The notes under the pieces were generated by a model. The model saw nothing but the letters and a program-made list of their open reading frames with translations, made no database searches and had not been told where the DNA came from. From NCBI GenBank assembly GCA_937146765.1, contig CAKZRP010000064.1, positions 62,001 through 126,000 on the forward strand: a stretch of DNA of 64,000 nucleotides. The letters run 5' to 3'. This document shows positions 1 to 8,209 of the stretch, piece after piece. How positions within the stretch are numbered: the stretch's first letter is position 1; the number at the start of each line of letters is the position of its first letter. This DNA is from an uncultured Paracoccaceae bacterium. GTDB lineage: Bacteria > Pseudomonadota > Alphaproteobacteria > Rhodobacterales > Rhodobacteraceae. Made by a program: the position numbers and the translations under genes.

Positions 1-157
1 CAAAGACCGCAAGCCCGCCGCCCACGTAGTGTTCCCAGCCGCCGCCGTAGACATGATCGGCCAGCGGCACCGGGGTGAAACGGGGCACGGCAGGGTCGGC
101 CAGGGCGGGCGACGCTGCGGCCAGGATCAGGAGGAGGGACAGGTCAGGCCGCAGCAT
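1..157 (-). CDS. Exported CRTAC1/FG-GAP-like protein, N-terminal fragment
   Basis: Only the first 52 or so codons are inside the window; the gene runs off the left edge. The reverse strand from 157 encodes MLRPDLSLLLILAAASPALA, a clear Sec signal peptide with an ALA cleavage site. The following mature start has a GGGWEHYVGGG stretch of the kind I know from CRTAC1/ASPIC-type exported proteins with FG-GAP/VCBS repeats. The start overlaps the end of the upstream ROK gene by 14 bases, so the two may be translationally coupled. The signal peptide is seen directly; the family call is from memory of the motif and is tentative. Confidence 0.5.
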   Translation of the reverse strand, partial: MLRPDLSLLLILAAASPALADPAVPRFTPVPLADHVYGGGWEHYVGGGLAVF

Positions 158-1358
158 AAGCAAGCTCCTTGACGGTTCGTGCAGTCACTTCTTCGATGGC
201 ATAGGCGGCGGCGCCCTTGGCCCACATGAGATCGCCCCAGTCATGCACGATGACCTCGGGCAGGGGCGCATCGACCTGCACCACCCATTGCCGCATCTCG
301 GCAATCAGCTGATCCGAATAAAGGTGATCGAAGGACAGCCGCGCGCCGGCCAGGATGATCTTGGACGGGTCGAAGATATTGACCACATTGGCCAGCCCGA
401 GGGCGAACATCCGCCGCGCCCGGTCGAGGATGGAGCGGGCCATGGTGTCGCCATGCTCGGCGGCCTGGAACAGGGCGGCGACGCTGGAATGACGCTCGTT
501 GCCGCTGGAGATATTGGCTTCGCGCAGGAGCGCGTAGTCGCCCACATAGGCCTCGAGACACCCGCGTTGCCCGCATTGGCACAGGGCGCCTTCAAGCTGC
601 ACCTTCGTGTGGCCGAGTTCCGCGCCGCAGCCGCGGATGCCGCGATAGATCTGCCCGTCGATCACGATGCCCATGCCGACCCCGTGTTCGATGGTGATGG
701 CGATGAAGTTGTCGCAGGTGCGTCCTTCGCCAAAGAGATGCTCCGCCTTGGCGACGAGATTGGCATCATTGTCGAGAAAGACAGGGCAGGGCAGCACTTC
801 GGCCAACGCCGCGCCGAGGTCCACGTTGCGCGCCTCCAGCGAGGAGGACCAGTAGATGAAGCTGCGCTGGGCATCGACCATGCCGGCCATGCCGATGCCG
901 ATGCCGGAGAGGTCGTCGATGGTGAAGCCGCCCTTCTTGCAGGTGAACTCCAGCGCCCGGCGGATCTGGGCGCAGAGTTCGGGCACCGGCATGGAGCCCT
1001 TGATCAGCGGCATCTCATGGTTGGCCAGTTCCTGGCCGACAAAATCGGTGATCACGGTGGAGATCACGTGATGCGAGACCTTGAGGCCGGCGATCCGATG
1101 CGCCGCGCCCCGGATCCGCAGCGCCACCCGCGGGCGGCCCCGGCGCATCTCGGCAGAGGTTTCGGGCGCGACCTCTTCGATCAGTCCGGCCGCGAGCAAT
1201 TCGGCGGTGATCGAGGTCACCGTGGCCGGGCTGACGCCGGTGGCCTTGGCAATATCGATTCGGGCGATGCTCTCAGCCCCGCGAATCACGTCGAGAATCT
1301 GCTGACGCCCGCTTTCGCGCTGGTCGCCGGGGGATGACAGCCTGCCTGATCGTGCCAA
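144..1358 (-). CDS. ROK-family transcriptional repressor (XylR-like)
   Basis: The 404-residue protein has a winged helix-turn-helix at about residues 18-65 (helix segment around GVSPATVTSITAELL). A ROK sugar-kinase-like fold follows, with a DNDAN motif near residue 200 and the zinc-binding CQCGQRGCLEAY block near residue 270. ROK repressors bind sugar and release DNA. It is divergent from a xylose-type ABC transporter and so is the likely local regulator of that operon. The ligand is inferred from the neighbour and is not proven. The gene overlaps the next minus-strand gene by 14 bases. Length is normal for ROK repressors. Confidence 0.88.
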   Translation of the reverse strand: MARSGRLSSPGDQRESGRQQILDVIRGAESIARIDIAKATGVSPATVTSITAELLAAGLIEEVAPETSAEMRRGRPRVALRIRGAAHRIAGLKVSHHVISTVITDFVGQELANHEMPLIKGSMPVPELCAQIRRALEFTCKKGGFTIDDLSGIGIGMAGMVDAQRSFIYWSSSLEARNVDLGAALAEVLPCPVFLDNDANLVAKAEHLFGEGRTCDNFIAITIEHGVGMGIVIDGQIYRGIRGCGAELGHTKVQLEGALCQCGQRGCLEAYVGDYALLREANISSGNERHSSVAALFQAAEHGDTMARSILDRARRMFALGLANVVNIFDPSKIILAGARLSFDHLYSDQLIAEMRQWVVQVDAPLPEVIVHDWGDLMWAKGAAAYAIEEVTARTVKELAYAAA

Positions 1359-1458
1359 ATTGATGCTCCTCCGATGCCGCCACCTTCGCGCGGCGCCATG
1401 TTATGGCACCGGAAAAACCCTGCGGCAACTTCTCCCTGACAAAAGGTTACATGATTTA

Positions 1459-1473
1459 ATTTGAAACTCAAAA
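1459..1473. promoter_or_regulatory. Candidate ROK operator in the divergent xyl promoter region
   Basis: In the 187-base space between the ROK gene and xylF there is a small dyad, TTTGA-AAC-TCAAA (1460-1472), inside a markedly AT-rich stretch of an otherwise GC-rich region. Its place suits control of both divergent genes. The dyad is seen in the sequence; its role as the repressor site is inference. Confidence 0.35.
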
Positions 1474-1545
1474 AAAATATTGCTACACATGAATCACGCT
1501 GCAGGACCGATCAACGAGCTGGCCTGCACGACAAGGGAGGAAAAC

Positions 1546-2574
1546 ATGAAATTTCTGAACGGACTTTCCGTTATCGCACTCAGTGCGTTTGCTGCATCCT
1601 CGGCCTTTGCCGCGGATATGACTGTGGGCGTGAGCTGGTCGAACTTCCAGGAAGAGCGCTGGAAGACCGATGAGGCTGCGATCGTCGCGGCGCTGAAGGA
1701 AGCCGGTGCGGACTATGTCTCCGCCGACGCGCAATCCTCGTCCGCCAAGCAGCTCTCCGACATCGAGAGCCTGATCGCCCAGGGCGTCGACGCGCTGATC
1801 ATCCTGGCCCAGGACGCGCAAGCGATTGGCCCTGCAGTGCAAGCTGCCGCGGATGAGGGTATTCCGGTTGTGGCCTATGACCGCCTGATCGAGGACAACC
1901 GCGCCTTCTACCTGACTTTCGACAACGTCGAAGTTGGCCGGATGCAGGCACGTGCGGTCTTTGAAGCCATGCCCAAGGGCAACTACGTGATGATCAAGGG
2001 CTCCCCCACCGACCCGAACGCGGACTTCCTGCGCGGTGGCCAGCAGGAGATCATCCAGGCGGCGGTCGACTCCGGTGACATCACCATCGTCGGCGAAGCC
2101 TATACCGATGGCTGGCTGCCCGCCAACGCACAGCGCAACATGGAGCAGATCCTGACCGCCAACGACAACAAGGTCGATGCGGTTGTGGCCTCCAACGACG
2201 GCACCGCAGGCGGTGTGGTCGCGGCGCTGACCGCTCAGGGCATGGACGGTATCCCGGTCTCCGGTCAGGACGGCGACCATGCCGCGCTGAACCGTGTGGC
2301 CAAGGGCACCCAGACCGTCTCCGTCTGGAAAGACGCCCGTGACCTCGGCAAGGCAGCCGGCGAGATCGCCGTCGCCCTCGCTGGCGGTACGGCGATGGAT
2401 GCGGTGGACGGTGCTACCTCCTGGACCTCTCCGGCGGGCACCACCATGACCGCGAAGTTCCTCGCGCCGGTGCCGGTGACCAAGGACAACCTCGCGGCCG
2501 TCGTGGACGCTGGCTGGATCACCCAGGAAGCGCTCTGCCAGGGCGTGGAAAACGGCCCGGCCCCCTGCAACTGA
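1546..2574 (+). CDS. xylF: Xylose-type sugar ABC transporter, periplasmic binding protein
   Basis: The 342-residue precursor begins with a Sec signal peptide ending ASSAFA-AD at about residue 22. A type I periplasmic binding fold follows, with ADAQSSSAKQLSDIESLI and the EGIPVVAYDRLI segment typical of D-xylose-binding proteins. It should bind a pentose in the periplasm and deliver it to the permease and ATPase encoded next. The start at 1546 is chosen because an AAGGGAGG ribosome site lies just upstream and because it gives a proper signal peptide; a longer frame from 1480 does not. Xylose is the best guess, but other aldoses are possible. Confidence 0.88.
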   Translation: MKFLNGLSVIALSAFAASSAFAADMTVGVSWSNFQEERWKTDEAAIVAALKEAGADYVSADAQSSSAKQLSDIESLIAQGVDALIILAQDAQAIGPAVQAAADEGIPVVAYDRLIEDNRAFYLTFDNVEVGRMQARAVFEAMPKGNYVMIKGSPTDPNADFLRGGQQEIIQAAVDSGDITIVGEAYTDGWLPANAQRNMEQILTANDNKVDAVVASNDGTAGGVVAALTAQGMDGIPVSGQDGDHAALNRVAKGTQTVSVWKDARDLGKAAGEIAVALAGGTAMDAVDGATSWTSPAGTTMTAKFLAPVPVTKDNLAAVVDAGWITQEALCQGVENGPAPCN

Positions 2575-2596
2575 TCCCAGTTGCCCTGACCAAAGC

Positions 2597-2624
2597 GGAT
2601 GGTCCGAAGATTTTCGGACCATCC
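2597..2624 (+). promoter_or_regulatory. Intra-operon hairpin between xylF and xylH
   Basis: A perfect 12-bp stem is formed by GGATGGTCCGAA (2597-2608) and TTCGGACCATCC (2613-2624) with loop GATT. No U-run follows, so it is not a classical terminator. It sits 22 bases after the binding-protein stop codon and 42 bases before xylH. In such operons hairpins of this kind often block 3' exonucleases so that the binding protein is made in excess; that role is inferred here. Confidence 0.7.
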
Positions 2625-2666
2625 ACCCCCAAACTCTGATATACTTGCTGAATACTGGAGCCGGAT

Positions 2667-3965
2667 ATGACCGACACCACGTCTCAGCCAATCACCCCCC
2701 AAACCAAGCGCAATTTCTTCCAGCAGCTTGAGCTGGACGTACGGCTATTGGGTATGATTGGTGCCTTCATCATTCTCTGCATCGGGTTCAACCTGGTGAC
2801 CGATGGGCGCTTCCTGACGCCGCGCAACATCTTCAACCTCACGATTCAGACGGTCTCCGTGGCCATCATGGCCTCCGGCATGGTCTTTGTGATCGTCACC
2901 CGCCATATCGACCTCAGCGTCGGGGCCTTGCTGGCCACCTGTTCGGCGATCATGGCGATGACGCAGACCGAATTCGTGCCGCATGTGCTGGGGCTTGGCC
3001 TCAACCATCCGATCACCTGGATCGTGGCGGTGGCGGTTGGCCTTGCGGCGGGGACGCTGATCGGGGCCTTTCACGGCTGGATGGTCGGCTATCTGACCAT
3101 TCCTGCCTTCATCGTGACCCTCGGCGGCTTCCTCGTGTGGCGCAACGTGGCCTGGTACATGACCGACGGTCAGACCATCGGCCCGCTGGACTCCACCTTC
3201 CTGATGTTCGGCGGCACCAATGGCACGCTGGGCACCTCGCTGAGCTGGGTCCTTGGGCTTGGCGCCACTGGTCTTGCGCTTCTGACCCTATGGAACAGCC
3301 GCCGGGCCAAGCTGGCGCATGAGTTCCCGGTGAAGCCGCTCTGGGCCGAAGGCGTGATGGCGGCGATCATCTCCGCGGCGATCCTTGGTCTGGTGGCGGT
3401 GCTCAACGCCTATGAGATCCCCACCGCGCGCCTCAAGCGTATGTTCGAGGATCGGGGAGAGGTGATGCCCGAAGGGCTGACCATGGGCTACGGTCTGCCG
3501 ATCTCGGTGCTGATCCTGATCGCGGTCGCGGTGGTGATGACCGTGGTGGCACGACGCACCCGTCTTGGGCGCTACATCTTTGCCACCGGCGGCAACCCGG
3601 ACGCGGCAGAGCTGTCGGGCATCAACACCCGCCTCCTGACCGTCAAGATCTTCGCGATCATGGGCTTCCTTTGCGCTTTGTCGGCGGTTGTGGCCTCGGC
3701 CCGTCTTGCCAACCACTCCAACGACATCGGCACCCTCGACGAGCTGCGCGTCATCGCGGCGGCGGTCATCGGCGGCACGGCGCTCTCGGGCGGCTTCGGC
3801 ACCATCTACGGCGCCATTCTCGGCGCGCTGATCATGCAGAGCCTTCAGTCCGGCATGGCCATGGTGGGCGTGGATGCGCCGTTCCAGAACATCGTTGTCG
3901 GCACCGTGCTCGTCGCGGCCGTCTTCATCGACATCGTCTATCGCAAGCGTGTGGGGGCCAAGTAA
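2667..3965 (+). CDS. xylH: Xylose-type sugar ABC transporter permease
   Basis: This is a 432-residue multi-spanning inner-membrane protein of the RbsC/XylH family with many hydrophobic helices. The [15 protein letters not shown] loop near residues 303-317 is typical of sugar permeases of this class. It forms the sugar pathway and couples to the downstream ATPase. The length and a soluble insert near residues 240-270 (around [19 protein letters not shown]) fit XylH rather than the shorter RbsC. Its stop codon overlaps the next start by one base (TAATG), which implies translational coupling. Confidence 0.9.
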   Translation: MTDTTSQPITPQTKRNFFQQLELDVRLLGMIGAFIILCIGFNLVTDGRFLTPRNIFNLTIQTVSVAIMASGMVFVIVTRHIDLSVGALLATCSAIMAMTQTEFVPHVLGLGLNHPITWIVAVAVGLAAGTLIGAFHGWMVGYLTIPAFIVTLGGFLVWRNVAWYMTDGQTIGPLDSTFLMFGGTNGTLGTSLSWVLGLGATGLALLTLWNSRRAKLAHEFPVKPLWAEGVMAAIISAAILGLVAVLNAYEIPTARLKRMFEDRGEVMPEGLTMGYGLPISVLILIAVAVVMTVVARRTRLGRYIFATGGNPDAAELSGINTRLLTVKIFAIMGFLCALSAVVASARLANHSNDIGTLDELRVIAAAVIGGTALSGGFGTIYGAILGALIMQSLQSGMAMVGVDAPFQNIVVGTVLVAAVFIDIVYRKRVGAK

Positions 3966-4747
3966 TGACCAGTCCCAAGGAACTCCGCGCCCAAGGCGCA
4001 ACTCCGATGGTGGAGATGAACAATATCTCCATCTCCTTCGGCGGCATCAAGGCGGTGGATGACGTTTCTGTCGACCTGTACCCCGGTGAAGTCGTTGGTC
4101 TGCTCGGTCACAATGGAGCGGGGAAATCGACGCTGATTAAGGTGCTCTCGGGTGCCTACAAGATGGACAGCGGCGAAATCCGCATCAACGGCAACAAGGT
4201 GGAGATCACCAACCCACGCGATGCCCGCGCGCACAACATCGAGACGATTTACCAGACGCTGGCGCTGGCGGATAACCTCGATGCAGCCTCGAACTTGTTT
4301 CTGGGGCGTGAAATCGTCACCGGAACCGGCCTCGTGAACGATGCCGCGATGGAGGCTGAGTGCCGTAAGATCATGGGCCGCCTCAACCCGAACTTCCGCA
4401 AGTTCAACGAGCCGGTCTCCGCCCTCTCCGGCGGTCAGCGTCAGTCGGTGGCGATTGCTCGCGCGGTGTATTTCAACGCCAAAATCCTGATCATGGACGA
4501 GCCCACCGCGGCGCTTGGTCCTCATGAGACGCAAATGGTGGCCGAGCTCATCCAGCAGCTGAAGGCGCAGGGCATCGGGATCTTCCTGATCGACCACGAC
4601 GTCCACGCGGTGATGAAACTCTGCGACCGCGCTTCGGTGATGAAGAACGGCCAGTTGGTCGGCACCGTCGATATCGACGATGTGACGGACGATGATCTGC
4701 TGTCGATGATCATCCTCGGCAAAAAGCCGGGCGAGGCGGCGGCCTAA
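3965..4747 (+). CDS. xylG: Sugar ABC transporter ATP-binding protein, single ATPase domain
   Basis: This 260-residue ATPase has Walker [10 protein letters not shown], signature [13 protein letters not shown], Walker [12 protein letters not shown] and H-loop LIDHDVHAV. Enteric XylG, RbsA and AraG carry two fused ATPase domains of about 500 residues. This one has a single domain, so it would act as a homodimer. The start at 3965 overlaps the permease stop; an upstream extension of the frame lies wholly inside xylH and is rejected. A strong terminator follows, so this is the last gene of the operon. Confidence 0.9.
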   Translation: MTSPKELRAQGATPMVEMNNISISFGGIKAVDDVSVDLYPGEVVGLLGHNGAGKSTLIKVLSGAYKMDSGEIRINGNKVEITNPRDARAHNIETIYQTLALADNLDAASNLFLGREIVTGTGLVNDAAMEAECRKIMGRLNPNFRKFNEPVSALSGGQRQSVAIARAVYFNAKILIMDEPTAALGPHETQMVAELIQQLKAQGIGIFLIDHDVHAVMKLCDRASVMKNGQLVGTVDIDDVTDDDLLSMIILGKKPGEAAA

Positions 4748-4770
4748 AACCACAAACACAAAGAACACAA

Positions 4771-4796
4771 AGGGGCGCTGCAAGGCGCCCCTTTTT
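4771..4796 (+). terminator. Rho-independent terminator of the xyl operon
   Basis: The stem AGGGGCGC / GCGCCCCT with loop TGCAAG is followed by TTTTT. It lies 23 bases after the ATPase stop codon, between two convergent genes. Confidence 0.85.
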
Positions 4797-4808
4797 CATC
4801 TTACGTCG

Positions 4809-5549
4809 TCACGATGCGTAGTTTGCCCCCTCGTCATCCAGAATGGCCTTTAAGGCCGCTAGATGCGCCGCTGAGGCATCGGGATAGTCTTCCAGTTCCT
4901 GCGCGGTCTTTTCCGCGACCTCCGGGCTCAGAACCCGCAAGGGCCGACCGGTTTGCAGGGCGCGGATATAGGTCTCCGCGGCGCGTTCGAAATAGTAGAG
5001 CCGGTTGAAGGTCTCTGCGACCGTCGCGCCAATCACCAGCACGCCATGGTTGCCCATGATCATCACCTTGACCTTGGGGTCGGTCAGCATCGCGGCGCAA
5101 CGCGTGCCCTCATCCTCAAAGGCCAAGCCGCCGTATCCGTCGTCGATGACGGTGCGATTGTAGAAGGTCGCACAGTTCTGGTCGATCGGCGGCAGGCTGC
5201 TGTCCTTGAGGCAGGCCAGCACTGTGGCATGGATCGAATGCACATGCATGATGCAGCGCGCCTGCGGGCAGAGCCGATGCAGTGAGCCGTGCAGCCCCCA
5301 GGCGGTCGGGTCCGGCGCATTGGGGTGATCCATGGTGGCGGGGTCGTTGGCATCGACCTCCAACAGGTCCGAGGCCTTGATGCGGGCAAAATGGCTTTGA
5401 TTCGGATTGATGAGGAAGCGGCTGCCGTCCGCATTCACCGCCAGCGAGAAATGGTTCGCCACCGCCTCGTGCATATTGAGCCGCGCGGTCCAGCGAAAGG
5501 CCGCGGCCATATCAACGCGGTCCTGCCAATGTTGGAGATTTGCCTGCAT
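4809..5549 (-). CDS. Class II aldolase/adducin family protein
   Basis: The 246-residue protein has the class II aldolase/adducin fold. Metal-ligand histidines are visible in HVHSIHATV (about residues 101-109) and a third in MGNHGVLVIG (about residue 168). Family members are zinc-dependent sugar-phosphate aldolases, epimerases or decarboxylases in the cytosol. The substrate here is not recognisable. It is convergent with the xyl operon, which may be chance. The likely ribosome site AGGGA lies inside a small hairpin (CCCTG / CAGGG, about 5561-5579), so start access might be modulated. Confidence 0.8.
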   Translation of the reverse strand: MQANLQHWQDRVDMAAAFRWTARLNMHEAVANHFSLAVNADGSRFLINPNQSHFARIKASDLLEVDANDPATMDHPNAPDPTAWGLHGSLHRLCPQARCIMHVHSIHATVLACLKDSSLPPIDQNCATFYNRTVIDDGYGGLAFEDEGTRCAAMLTDPKVKVMIMGNHGVLVIGATVAETFNRLYYFERAAETYIRALQTGRPLRVLSPEVAEKTAQELEDYPDASAAHLAALKAILDDEGANYAS

Positions 5550-5617
5550 GACTGGTGATCCCTGTATGATTTCAGGGTCACTCTATCGAGGCTGCCAGCA
5601 ATGTGTAGGGAAAGAAT

Positions 5618-5704
5618 TGGTGCCCAGAAGAGGACTCGAACCTCCACGTCCTTGCGGACACTAGCACCTGAAGCTAGCGCGTCTACCAATTCCGCCATCT
5701 GGGC
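5618..5704 (-). tRNA. tRNA-Leu (anticodon CAG), copy 1
   Basis: The reverse strand folds into an 87-nt class II tRNA with acceptor stem GCCCAGA/TCTGGGC, discriminator A, and an encoded CCA end. The anticodon loop is TTCAGGT and the variable arm is TCC-GCAA-GGA. The anticodon CAG reads CUG, an abundant Leu codon in GC-rich genomes. It lies downstream of a second near-identical tRNA but behind a terminator and with its own promoter. Confidence 0.96.
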
Positions 5705-5720
5705 ACGGTTGGTCAGAGCC

Positions 5721-5748
5721 GTATAGGCAAGATTCGCATCCTCAGCAA
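5721..5748 (-). promoter_or_regulatory. Promoter of tRNA-Leu copy 1
   Basis: On the reverse strand TTGCTG is followed after 16 bases by CTATAC, ending 17 bases before the tRNA 5' end. The layout matches that in front of the other tRNA-Leu copy, which supports it. Confidence 0.6.
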
Positions 5749-5784
5749 GGGCAAATCGTAAGGGAAAGACGAAACCCAAAAACG

Positions 5785-5812
5785 AAAAAACACGCTGTGT
5801 ATTCAGCGTGTT
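5785..5812 (-). terminator. Terminator of tRNA-Leu copy 2
   Basis: On the reverse strand AACACGCTG / CAGCGTGTT form a 9-bp stem around a 6-base loop, followed by a run of T. It lies 25 bases beyond the 3' end of tRNA-Leu copy 2 and separates the two tRNA genes into different transcripts. Confidence 0.82.
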
Positions 5813-5836
5813 GCGGGGCGAATTATCGGGAAAGAA

Positions 5837-5923
5837 TGGTGCCCAGAAGAGGACTCGAACCTCCACGTCCTTTCGAACACTAGTACCTGAAACTAGCGCG
5901 TCTACCAATTCCGCCATCTGGGC
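5837..5923 (-). tRNA. tRNA-Leu (anticodon CAG), copy 2
   Basis: This is an 87-nt class II tRNA with encoded CCA, the same acceptor and T arms as copy 1, and the same anticodon CAG. It differs at only four positions. Two of these are a compensatory pair closing the anticodon stem (C-G becomes T-A). The other two are in the variable arm, which becomes TTC-GAAA-GGA with a GNRA-type loop. Both copies look functional. Confidence 0.96.
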
Positions 5924-5941
5924 ACGGGTTGGTGAGGGGCC

Positions 5942-5969
5942 GTATAAGCAGAGTCGCAGGGGGCGTCAA
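5942..5969 (-). promoter_or_regulatory. Promoter of tRNA-Leu copy 2
   Basis: On the reverse strand TTGACG and TTATAC are separated by 16 bases, with the -10 element 18 bases before the tRNA start. This is a good sigma-70 type promoter. Confidence 0.65.
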
Positions 5970-6113
5970 ACGGATTTTTGACATTTTTGCAAAATGCTGG
6001 GGCGCAGCGGTCGAATCCCGTCCGGGGCCCAACAGCAGCGGCGTTTTGCGCCTTGTTTGAAAGGGCTTGCGGGGGTAGATCGGAGCAACAGCTAGCGCAA
6101 GAGGAGCCAAGTC

Positions 6114-7103
6114 ATGTCCAAACTGGTCACCATCTATGGCGGGTCGGGTTTTGTCGGCCGGTACATTGCGCGCCGCATGGCGAAAGAGGGCTGGCGCGTG
6201 CGCGTCGCGGTGCGCCGTCCCAACGAGGCGATGCATGTGAAGCCCTATGGCGTCCCGGGTCAGGTTGAGCCGGTGTTCTGCAACATCCGCGATGATGCCT
6301 CTGTCGCCGCCGTCATGGCGGGTGCCGACGCGGTGGTGAATTGCGTTGGTGTCCTCAATGAGCTGGGCAAGAACACCTTTGCCGCCGTGCACGCCGAAGG
6401 CGCTGGGCGCATTGCCCGCATCGCCGCCCAACAGGGTGTTGCGAAGCTGGTGCACCTGTCGGCCATCGGGGCAGATGCGGAGTCCGACAGCGCCTATGCC
6501 CGGACCAAGGCCGCGGGCGAGGCGGCGGTGCTGGCAGCCTTCCCGGCGGCGGTGATCCTGCGTCCCTCTGTGATCTTCGGGCCCGAGGATCAGTTCTTCA
6601 ACCGCTTTGCCGCCATGACCCGGCTTGGTCCGGTGCTGCCGATCGCCGGGGGGGCCACCCGGTTCCAGCCGGTCTATGTCGACGATGTCGCCAAGGCGGC
6701 GGTGGTTGCGGTGACGGGTGCGGCGGAGCCGGGCGTCTATGAGCTGGGCGGGCCGGAAGTGAAGAGCTTTGCCGCGCTGATGGAACAGATGCTGGCGGTG
6801 ATCCACCGCAAGCGCATCGTGGTCTCGCTGCCCGGTTTCGTCGCCGGTCTGATGGCCGCCGGCTTCGACTTCGGTCAGAAGGCCACCGGCGGGCTGGTGG
6901 AGAACAGTCTGCTGACCCGCGATCAGCTGAAGAACCTGGCGCATGACAATGTGGTGTCGGACGGATCGCGTGGCCTTGGCGATCTCGGTATCGAGCCGGT
7001 GACCATGGGCTCGGTCCTGCCGGACTACCTTTGGAAATTCCGCCCGTCTGGTCAGTACGACGAGCTGATGAATTCCGCCCGCAACCTGCGCGGCGATATC
7101 TGA
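6114..7103 (+). CDS. NAD(P)-binding SDR, complex I NDUFA9-like family
   Basis: The 329-residue protein starts with a Rossmann nucleotide-binding motif, YGGSGFVGRYIARRMAKEG. It has the atypical SDR features NCVGVL, LSAIGAD and an active-site-like YARTKAAGE segment. The C-terminal half fits the NDUFA9 (39-kDa complex I accessory subunit) group common in alphaproteobacteria. The role may be complex I assembly or stability, or an oxidoreductase; the family is not well defined in bacteria. A GAGGAG-type ribosome site precedes the start and a terminator follows the stop, so it is monocistronic. Confidence 0.82.
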   Translation: MSKLVTIYGGSGFVGRYIARRMAKEGWRVRVAVRRPNEAMHVKPYGVPGQVEPVFCNIRDDASVAAVMAGADAVVNCVGVLNELGKNTFAAVHAEGAGRIARIAAQQGVAKLVHLSAIGADAESDSAYARTKAAGEAAVLAAFPAAVILRPSVIFGPEDQFFNRFAAMTRLGPVLPIAGGATRFQPVYVDDVAKAAVVAVTGAAEPGVYELGGPEVKSFAALMEQMLAVIHRKRIVVSLPGFVAGLMAAGFDFGQKATGGLVENSLLTRDQLKNLAHDNVVSDGSRGLGDLGIEPVTMGSVLPDYLWKFRPSGQYDELMNSARNLRGDI

Positions 7104-7130
7104 GCGACAGGTCGGCCAGGGGAACACAGC

Positions 7131-7160
7131 AAGGCGCGGGGGGAAACCTCCGCGCCTTTT
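7131..7160 (+). terminator. Terminator after the NDUFA9-like gene
   Basis: AAGGCGCGG and CCGCGCCTT form a strong stem around a short G-rich loop, followed by TT. It sits between convergent genes and may serve both. Confidence 0.7.
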
Positions 7161-7169
7161 GCGCTGGGA

Positions 7170-7973
7170 TCAGCTGTAAGCGACGATGAGCAGGATCACA
7201 CCCAGAACCACGCGGTAGATCACATAGGGCGTGAAGCTCACCGACTTCAGCAGCCGCATCATGATCGACAGCGCGGCAAGGGCCGCAAGCATCGACAGAA
7301 CCGCGGCGATGCCCATATCGCGCATAAGCGCCACATTGGCCTCCAGCGCCACTTCGGTGCCCAGCAGCAGGGCGGAGGCGATGATGGTAGGGATCGACAT
7401 CAGCATGGCGATCTTGGCCCCATCCTCGCGATTGTAGCCAAGCTGCCGGGCGCCGGTGATGGTGATGCCGGACCGCGAGGTGCCGGGGATCAGGGCGATC
7501 ATCTGCCAGAGCCCCATGATGAGCGCATCGCGCAGGCCCCAATCCTGTGCCGTCTTGTGGGTCGGGCCCTTCTGGTCGGCGACATAGAGCACCAGACCAA
7601 AGAGCAGCATGGTCCAGCCGATCACCGCCACTGAGCGCAGGGCGTCGCTGAGGCCGGTGAAATGCAGGATGGCGCCGAAGATCACCGTCGGGATGGTGGC
7701 GACGATCAACCCCATGGCAAGTCGGGCTCCGGCAGTGTCCAGCCGCCCGGTCAGCGCGCGCGGCAGGCCGAGCAGGCCGTCGCGGACATCGGTCCAGAAA
7801 AACAGGATCACTGCTGCAAGCGTGCCCACATGGACGGCGACGTCCACGGCCTGACCCTGATCCTGCATACCGGTGAGGCCGGGCAAGAGAATCAGATGGC
7901 CTGAAGAGGAAATCGGCAAGAACTCGGTTATGCCCTGAATGAGGGCGACAAGGATCAATTGAAACAAAGGCAT
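7170..7973 (-). CDS. uppP: Undecaprenyl-diphosphatase
   Basis: The 267-residue integral membrane protein of the UppP/BacA family dephosphorylates undecaprenyl diphosphate to recycle the peptidoglycan lipid carrier. The N-terminal motif QGITEFLPISSSGHL and the second motif PGTSRSGIT near residue 170, which carry the catalytic Glu, Ser and Arg residues, are both present. The start at 7973 gives the usual family N-terminus (MPLFQLILVALIQGI); an in-frame extension to 8132 adds 53 unrelated residues and is rejected. About 235 bases separate it from divergent gltD. Confidence 0.95.
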   Translation of the reverse strand: MPLFQLILVALIQGITEFLPISSSGHLILLPGLTGMQDQGQAVDVAVHVGTLAAVILFFWTDVRDGLLGLPRALTGRLDTAGARLAMGLIVATIPTVIFGAILHFTGLSDALRSVAVIGWTMLLFGLVLYVADQKGPTHKTAQDWGLRDALIMGLWQMIALIPGTSRSGITITGARQLGYNREDGAKIAMLMSIPTIIASALLLGTEVALEANVALMRDMGIAAVLSMLAALAALSIMMRLLKSVSFTPYVIYRVVLGVILLIVAYS

Positions 7974-8209
7974 AGAGTCAGGGTCCGCGGGCTGTGCTGC
8001 GTGAATGCCGCAGCTGCAGTATAAATGTATAACCCCTTTGATTTTCATGGAAAGTCGCAATTTAGGACCGAATCGGACCCAAAAACTCTGTACAAGCGCT
8101 CTGAAAGCGTTATTCACAATCAACAGACCCAATATTAGGTCAGCATTGCTTACCTATCCATCAAGCCGGGTTTTCAAACTGTCGCCGCCAGCCAAAAGGG
8201 AGTTTCACC

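Noticed and set aside
5618..5923. tRNA-Leu pair as an integration site of a mobile element
   Set aside because: No integrase, no truncated tRNA repeat and no change in gene style nearby; tandem duplication explains it.
7974..8132. Longer N-terminus for uppP
   Set aside because: The extra 53 residues have no membrane or family character; the conserved start is at 7973.
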